From: Zhengitettix transpicula
Lineage: Eukaryota; Arthropoda; Insecta; Orthoptera; Tetrigidae
Length of the DNA: 64,000 nucleotides
NCBI GenBank assembly: GCA_037074705.1
Contig: CM073590.1
Location: 161,632,746-161,696,745 of the forward strand
Direction: 5' to 3'
Part shown: piece by piece, positions 57,021 through 64,000 of the stretch
How positions within the stretch are numbered: position 1 is the first letter of the stretch
Layout of the letters: each line of letters starts with the position of its first letter
Made by a program: the position numbers and the translations under genes
Notes under the pieces: generated by a model
What the model was told of the DNA's origin: nothing
Seen by the model: only the letters and a program-made list of their open reading frames with translations
The model's database searches: none

Positions 57021-60009
57021 CCAAGATAACTTTCCTTCCCAGTAACTCATGTTTTACCAGATTACAGCAACTGAGCACGATGAACGTTTCCGTCAAAACA
57101 CAACCGGCCCATCAACACTTCCAGTTTCACTCAAAAATAATTAATCCTTTGCTTGTTTGCTTCCCTTCTCACTGCAACTTTTTAAATTTTGCAGCATTTC
57201 ATCGTTAAAGTCTTTGTAACACCTTAGCAACGGAATTTCCCACTAGCGATAAACTTAATTGAAGTCTATTTATTTTGCAAATGCCATCCTTTCCACCATT
57301 CACAGCGTAACGGCGGATAACAATAAACTATCTCTATAAATCCATAATTAGCCACTCAGAGTTAACGTCTTAGTTTTACACGGCCGCGTACGTTTAACTG
57401 CCTTCAAATGGTTTCACTCTCGTATTGAAATTATTCCATTCAGACGAAAGGAAATAAATATTCATGGCCCGACGCTCTCTTCCAGATCCCACGTGGCTAT
57501 GCTTATTTAATTTGCTTCAAGTCTGATCAGAGAGCTTTACTTGCACGTCGAAATGATTTATTTTTAGAATTTTTATAAAGAATAAACTTGATAATTGCAT
57601 CAATAATTGATGAAAATATTTCATTATATTTCTATTGTTCACTATTTAAAAGAACGAAATTATTTGACGTGGAAAATGCTAATAAACATATAAAGGAACG
57701 ATACTTCTTCTTTTTTTATATACAGTTGCTGCTACGAATGTTATTTGACAAGTCATTAAATTTTAATCACGGCCCTCTTCATTAATGCATCTTTTAATAT
57801 GCACGTTAAATAATTAGCGATTGTACAAATAATTAATAGGAACTTATGTCAAGCTGAAATGTGAAAATATTTTTCCTTTATAGGATGCAATTTTTAGGTT
57901 GTGGAAACTAACTTATCAGTTTAAATTTCGTATATTTTTGCTACCATATTTTATTCATAAAGGTCATTATAATAAACTGACGAATTTTTGGTTAAATGGT
58001 AAGCGGTTAAAATCCATTTCTCATCGCCGATCCATAATATCGGAAATATGAACTCAACTTCGCTGCAGTCATCTTCACGCAATCATTTACCCACAGTACG
58101 GTTAATCAATCCAATCGAATAAATCGACATTAGCAATCAACGTATAATAGGAATGTTCAACTGTTCACAATTAATGGAGCTTCTGTTTCACAACAGCCAC
58201 CAAGTTTAACCAATTGAGCGTTTAAATCACAAAAATGTTCCAACTGCTCAAGCGCCTGACGACGTTTCCTCTTAGAAAAATTAGTTTAGTCTTGATTGAG
58301 TACAAGTTCTATGATTACCAAAAAGTTCTTCATTAGCCTAAGAGTCGAAATGAAACAGTTTTGAAATTGTTATTAATAATTATTTTTGATAACGATGTTG
58401 TGGTTAATATTCAACACATTTGCCAAAAAATTTACTCTAATTGAAAATTATCAATAAAGTGACGAGGCATCAATATTCTGTCAGGCTACACCGAATGTAA
58501 TTAATGTGGGAATTTCGTAATGGGTTTCGGCGCCAATTAACTTACGAACGGTGTTCATAATTCAATCAATTACACTACTTTCACCTAATTACTTTATTAA
58601 TCGTGTATTTTCTTAGTCACATTGAAGTGATCACACACGACAACTCAGAATAAACGTATAAATTGTTTACTTTTAGAAGCAAATCGTGGGGATAAAATCA
58701 ACATGGAAACTTCAAGATAAAAATAAAGCAAAAATACAGTACTCTGAGGACAAAGCGGGCTGTTATTTTTAAAATATGGAACGGCCGGTTCGCCTATAAA
58801 CTGAAAACCTGTTATTGCCGCTCCATCGTAATTAATATGAAAATGCGTCGCCTGAAAAGCGGTACGGCAGCAGCCCTTGTTTGTTTCTATCTTATCTGTA
58901 ACCCAGAACTCCAATCGATACCGGCAGTTTCCCACAGGTTCTTTGCTCACATTAATATCACAACATTCATTTCTTCATGCACTATGGCCGCTATTGATTT
59001 TCTCGAGAATTGCAGCTTATAAATCACAGTCGCAACCCATTGAAATAATACTATACATCTTTTTTTACGGGCAATATTTAATAGGATAGAATCTTTCCAC
59101 ATTTTCAAATTATAAACGTTACTCTGTAAATACTAAATTTAAACAATCATTTGCCCTCGCGTTGTATGACGTAAACTCGCAACATTTACTCATTTCATGT
59201 AGATAAAATTTCTCATCTGTTGTAAATTCGCATCCCCAAGTCAGCAAAACATTCGCTGGTTTGACAGTTATCAGGATCCTGAAGCTTATAAATATAATTT
59301 TGATTATATGACTAAAATTTCCCAATAGAATACTGTGATTATTACTAATGCTCTAAATTAAATAACAATGTTATATGGATTACGTTTTCGTTCTTAATAA
59401 ATGTATTTGAAATATATTAACCGTAATTAATATTCTTTATTTTACATTTCTCGCACACCCATTAGGTATATTCAACTCTCTGTTATTATTTACAGCGATC
59501 TACCAACTCCTAAAGAAAAAATTAATACTATCTCCCAAATTCAATGAACACTTTACTTACTTTTTAGGTGATTTTATCTGACCTTAAATATAAAATAAAT
59601 TATGTTAGATATGACTAGTCACTGTAAATAATTGTAACTGGAATAATCTGTTTTGTTGTTCAACATTCTTCGTGAAGCCAATTTTTGTACGCCATACATT
59701 TTAATGGTTCTTTTGTTATTTTTTTACCCCGGGAAACGCCAATAATTTTTATATTCGATAAATATTATGCACTCGTGTCGTAGAGGTTATTATCGTCATC
59801 AGTAATAACGTTACCATGTAGACGTATGTGTTGTGAAACGATAAATTATTACGGAAATGGAAACCCGAAATTCGTGTTCGATAAATAATAAGAATGAAAA
59901 CTTAAAATATATAAATACCATCCATTTATAAAGCATTTTACGATTTTGTGGCTATTTTTTTTAAAAAAATATGTCTTAATTAAAGAGAATAGCAAAATGA
60001 ATATAATAG
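57021..60009. other. AT-rich stretch with scattered islands, no gene seen
   Basis: Islands at 57360-57550 and 58780-59030 are less AT-rich. The latter has overlapping frames of 61-101 codons on both strands, including tcgtaattaatatg. None is recognised. No RNA genes or shared repeats seen. Confidence 0.35.
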
Positions 60010-60438
60010 CAGAACACGTAAATTTAACTAATCGTTAAGTTTAGTTGTTACATTAAATTTTAAATAGATTCTTACAAAAAGAGAAACACGCCACGTTTAG
60101 TCTTTAATTTATAACTTTATCAGGTGATACATATTGTTAATTAGAAAATATGAGAACTAATATAATAAATATGTTGGATATAAAAATTTAATCAATGATA
60201 TCGGCTTTAAGTGGCATGAAATTTCTATTTGGTACTTGTTAGAAAACCCAATAATTAAATATAACATTAATGAAAATTATTTTATATTTAACACATTTAT
60301 TATATTAGGTCTCATCTTGGCTTACTAATGTTTGTATCACCTGATGAAGGTCTAATTTGGCCAGTTTTGTTGTGTAAGAATATTTTAAATGTTAATATAA
60401 TTACTTAACTTAAAAATTAAATAAATTTACGTGTTCTG
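60010..60438. mobile_element. hairpin element H5 with CTGATGA motif
   Basis: A 429-bp inverted repeat with perfect 17-bp ends, cagaacacgtaaattta and taaatttacgtgttctg. Inner blocks also pair: tttatcaggtgatacatatt (60118 on) with tgtttgtatcacctgatga (60331-60348), and tagattcttacaaaa with tgtgtaagaatattt. The right arm reads cctgatgaaggtctaatttg then gccagttttg (60340-60369). The ggtc/ggcc pair could form a stem, but the expected GAAA is GTTT. It has no coding frame and shares only its design with H2-H4. Confidence 0.78.
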
Positions 60439-62495
60439 ACTGACCGGGATGTTATTATTGAACCTGAGATAAAAATTAATTTTAAAAAGACGATTGTTTT
60501 GTTTCTTCATTTTCATATTTCCAGACGTCTTGTTTCTCTCATACTTTAACATTTGTGACGCTAGTCGTTTTCGAGGACTAGCTCATACATAAGACAGTGT
60601 GTGTGTCTGTGAAATGAATATAGATTTTGTTGTAGGCCCCTCAAGTGCAAAGCCTTTAAGGCGATTTCGCTCCCGCAGAGAATAACGAGTCAATGTTAAC
60701 TCTGGCCGCCCACGCCTCCTCACAAGTAACGCGCTTTCCTATAATAAAGGATTCGACTTTTCTTTCTGCAGTGAGTCTTTGCTGAAGAAGAGACGCTTTA
60801 CAAATGTATACAAATAAAGGAACTCGATGGTGCTTTCTTGGTTTTACAATATAAGGAAACGCGTTTAATTTAATTACGAGAGCGTCGACTGTTTTTTTTC
60901 TCTCCTAAAGAATAATGAATACAAAAAGTCACGATCAATGAATAATATAATAACACATAGTTGAAGATTGAAATAAAAATTAAGTCCAGGTTTCAGTATT
61001 GTAACGTATTTGATTAAACGTGGTACATTTTTCGTGTTAACGTTGAGAATCCATTTTTGCTGACGAGATTAAAATTTGGCTTTTTTAATACTAATATAAT
61101 AGAGAAAGCTTGTTGTATGGGTTGAAAGAAGTTGGTTATAGAAAATACGGCGAAAAATTTATGCTAGAATACTATATCTATAATTAAAAAGTTTCACTCT
61201 CTGGAAACAGAAGCAACAAAAATTATTCTATTTAATAATTCCGTCTTTAACTTCACTTTGGTTTTATGTTTTATGAATTATTATTCATAAATTCACACTA
61301 ATTAATTTCTATTTTAAATATCTTAATGTTCAATTAATTACAAAACTGCCATTTTAGCAATTTTGAAATAAATTCAAACACTTTATATGACAGTTTTAGA
61401 ACCACATTAAGTCGTTAGAGAAAATGGATGATATTAATTAGCATTTCATAGGCAGTTGAAGTATCATGACCGACTCCCCAACTTTTATCGATTATACCAG
61501 ATTATTAGATCTGTTACGATTAGTTAAAATTTTTTGCAAATCTTTTCTTACTCTTTTTAGTATTAAGAAATGTATTTACCTGTATCTCCGTTTGGCAGAT
61601 TATTTGACTAGTCATTTCAATGACGCACGAACCATTTCAATTATCCCCATGGACCGTTGAATACGAATTGTTACTTACATCCTTAACATACCGAAAATTT
61701 ATTTACGTTGGCCGTCCGACAAGAGAAGCAGTTTCCTGAGCAAAGGTCCGGTGAAATGTAGGTGCGACGTATGCGACCGTTGCGTTGTCTCCAACACTCA
61801 TTGTTATCGTTTTTAATGATGTAATATATTATGCCTCCCTGAAAGCTACATGATAACTGTCCTTCTGATAACTATACGATAACCATCTCTCCGTCTCTCA
61901 GCTCCTGTCCTTTTATTATTTATTTATTTCAGAATGTCACATTTTGGGGGATTTTTTCTTTATATCGCCAATTATAATTATTGATTGTCATCCAATATTC
62001 AGACTGGCGGTATCAAAAATGCCTTGAATAAATTTATTTTATTTTCCGTCTTTCCTGGCAATTATTAACGAATTAACAAGACGATTTTTTTTCTTCTAAA
62101 AAACTCGAAGAATTCCTGCGTATGCAAACTTATTCTCCACAATACCACGTTATCATTACATTTTCACTGAAGATGTGCCTTACTTGTTACTGCTTTTGGG
62201 CTTTCCGCTTAAAGGTGAAATATTCCGATCGTATCATTGAAATAATATCCATCGTAAAATTGTGAACTTATATCAACGTGTAACATAATACGTTAAGTCC
62301 GTACGTGCCAAATATATATTAGTTTTATGGTCATTAGGTCCTAAACTTAATTAGGTTGTGTTTCCTGAGGATATCTACTAAAACATTATGAAATCGGATT
62401 CTGTGTGGAGAGATCCAGTCGATAGGAAAAAACTGAGATACCCTTACTTTTCAAATAATGGATATAAATTCTCCTGATATAATTGGGATCTTTCC
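60439..62495. other. AT-rich stretch, no gene seen
   Basis: A less AT-rich segment at 60640-60800 (cgctcccgcagagaataacg) is unique in the window. The 64-codon frame at 61466 is unrecognised. No RNA genes or shared repeats seen. Confidence 0.4.
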
Positions 62496-62499
62496 GCAC

Positions 62500-62525
62500 C
62501 ATATATATATATATATATATATATA
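62500..62525. repeat. (TA)n microsatellite
   Basis: About 12 TA units with no recognised L or D unit next to it, unlike the other long TA tracts. Confidence 0.95.
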
Positions 62526-62851
62526 CTGGAAAAATAGATTGAGAAGAGTAAAAAAAAATATTTAGTTGAATAATAAACTTACAATCTACAACTGTTCAGA
62601 GTATTAAGCAAGTTTTGGGTAAGAAAGTGTATATGAAATCCATTAATATTTCTCCCTTCTTACATTATTTTACTGTTCGTTTTTCCGGAAGACCTTTGGA
62701 TATGATCATGTCAGTCTTCGAGTAGTTGAATCAATAATATATAACTCCTTTTCAAATTAATTTTCATGGTCAGAAATCTGTTTGTTGTAGATGTCTGATA
62801 TTCGTTGCATTTCTTATTTTACAAAATGAATCCTGAGATCCATGTGTAGAG

Positions 62852-62854
<3 letters not shown>

Positions 62855-62905
<51 letters not shown>
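62855..62905. repeat. (TA)n microsatellite at start of L unit
   Basis: About 25 TA units running into the start of the L unit at 62906. Confidence 0.95.
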
Positions 62906-62909
<4 letters not shown>

Positions 62910-64000
62910 ATGCCAATTAATTACGACATTAATTGTTTGAACATAAAATTTAAATTGTTTTGAGAAATCAATTATAGCGGTCTGATCGAACAAAGCGACA
63001 ATAGAAAAGCCGAGCTCTGTTGCTTTGTCGGAAGGTCAAAATGGCGTATGCGCGCTAAAACTCGAGACTAGGATTTAATAGAGTTGGTTGGTGCCGGGAC
63101 ATTTCTGAGGACGGAACAAGTGATACTAGAGCAGAGACTAGCCGTCGTTTATTGTATTATTATTAGACAAAGTTGTGAGTTGAAGACAAAGTAAAACATT
63201 CACGAAAGCATTACATCGAAACTTGCTAAGTAAAAGCAGTTTTACGTCCATAGCCAGCCAGAAATAGTAAAATTGCAGTTTAAGTCCAAAGCGGTAAAAG
63301 ACTAGCAAATCTACAAACCACAGAATTCACCTAAGGCAAGCAGAATTCACCTAAGGCAAGCAGTCAACAGATAGCTGACAAAAAAAGTGGATCATCCGAG
63401 TTCCCGACATCCTATAAATTTTGACTAGAATCAGTGTAAAATCCGTGAATCTTAGAATTAGTGTAAAATCTCGCAATAGTGTATTTTCCAAACCAAAAAG
63501 GGAATTCTGGAAACATGCTGGACAGATGTGAGTAACAAAATACAAAATAATGATTTATGTAACCGTAATTAAAAGATAGAAGTCAGATTTAGTTCTCATT
63601 TTAAATTGTTAATCAGAGTTAATCTCTTTACTTTTTAATTTCGTTCTATTTTAATTGTCAAGTTAATTTCTTTTCTTTTAGTCGACGTATTGTTTAGGTA
63701 AATGTGATTTGTTTGTTAATAATATTTTATATATAATTGATGTGTCCATTATCAAACCCAGTGAAGGCCCTGAAAAATTAATATTTTAAATTTGTATTCG
63801 TTTTTAAATTAATGCCACAAAATAAATAATCTTTTTTTTGTTACTTTTGATCTTTTCATTTAATTAATGCTTCCATTTGATTATTACATAAATAGCTTCA
63901 ACGAGAGGCAAATTCTTCAAATTCATTCAATCAATTAAACGACGTATAAATTGTTTATATTACATTTTGATGCTTAACGTGAGGTAAATTCATTTAATTA
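62906..64000 (+). mobile_element. L-family solo-LTR-like unit, copy 5, runs off the window
   Basis: Start agtaatgccaattaattacg, then the family blocks ttatagcggtctgatcgaac, caaagcgaca, ggcgtatgcgcgctaaaact, ctagccgtcgttt, a single ttacgt...agccagccag subunit, gtccattatcaaacccagtg and a poly-A site region at 63818-63828. The tail again has two copies of the PBS-like unit: ttgattattaca with agcttcaacgagaggcaaat (63878 on) and tttatattaca with atgcttaacgtgaggtaaat (63954 on). It is closer to copy 1 than to copies 3 and 4. Confidence 0.65.

Noticed and set aside
62500..62525. Another L or D unit at this TA tract
   Set aside because: Neither flank matches a unit start or end.
3097..64000. CRISPR array or bacterial operon features
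   Set aside because: Tandem repeats here are microsatellites and LTR-internal arrays with no regular unique spacers; gene density and composition are eukaryotic.

Overview
The window looks like insect nuclear DNA: AT-rich (often above 70% by eye), no operons or long ORFs, two mariner remnants, a Tc1-like remnant, fragments of Jockey/I-type LINE reverse transcriptase, poly-A-tailed SINE-like elements, solo-LTR-like units and many (TA)n tracts. The density and mix of old repeats suggest a large insect genome. A hemimetabolous or polyneopteran insect is my guess, but nothing fixes the order. I find no intact host protein-coding gene. The window reads as a large intron or intergenic region made of repeats of several ages, separated by AT-rich unique DNA and a few short, less AT-rich islands that could be conserved regulatory sequence or small exons.

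Layout. 1-354: 3' part of a mariner transposase, fused to a 30-bp SINE tail. 1509-2098: an almost textbook SINE-like insertion (family A) between perfect 12-bp direct repeats. 3105-7928: units of two solo-LTR-like families (L and D) in opposing orientation around (TA)n tracts. 9911-10760: four nested or tandem family A copies. 11733-12000: a compound fold-back. 13379-14498: inverted D unit. 15601-17572: an old A copy and two hairpin elements. 19630-20614: a longer broken mariner copy. 23103-23310: a CpG-rich island with a possible splice donor. 26064-31272: half-hairpin, microsatellite-ended element, D unit interrupted by an A copy. 34421-36204: long microsatellite-ended element (family C). 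38170-38560: the best candidate regulatory island. 38785-40831: two more L units bounded by (TA)n. 41248-42405: pyrimidine-rich minisatellite, then a Tc1-like remnant. 43221-46130: long hairpin, A copy, C fragment, LINE 3' end, A fragment. 47829-52733: two more C copies and an antisense LINE fragment. 52734-62495: mostly unique AT-rich DNA with one hairpin element (60010-60438) and a tRNA-like pseudogene. 62855-64000: another L unit running off the window.

Nothing here works together as a pathway. The most unusual signal is a set of 250-430 bp inverted-repeat elements whose arms carry a recurring CTGAnGA ... GAAAC(G) motif like the conserved core of hammerhead ribozymes, which are known from Penelope-like elements and retrozymes. 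Family labels A, C, D, L and H are local to this report. All family comparisons were made by eye within the window.
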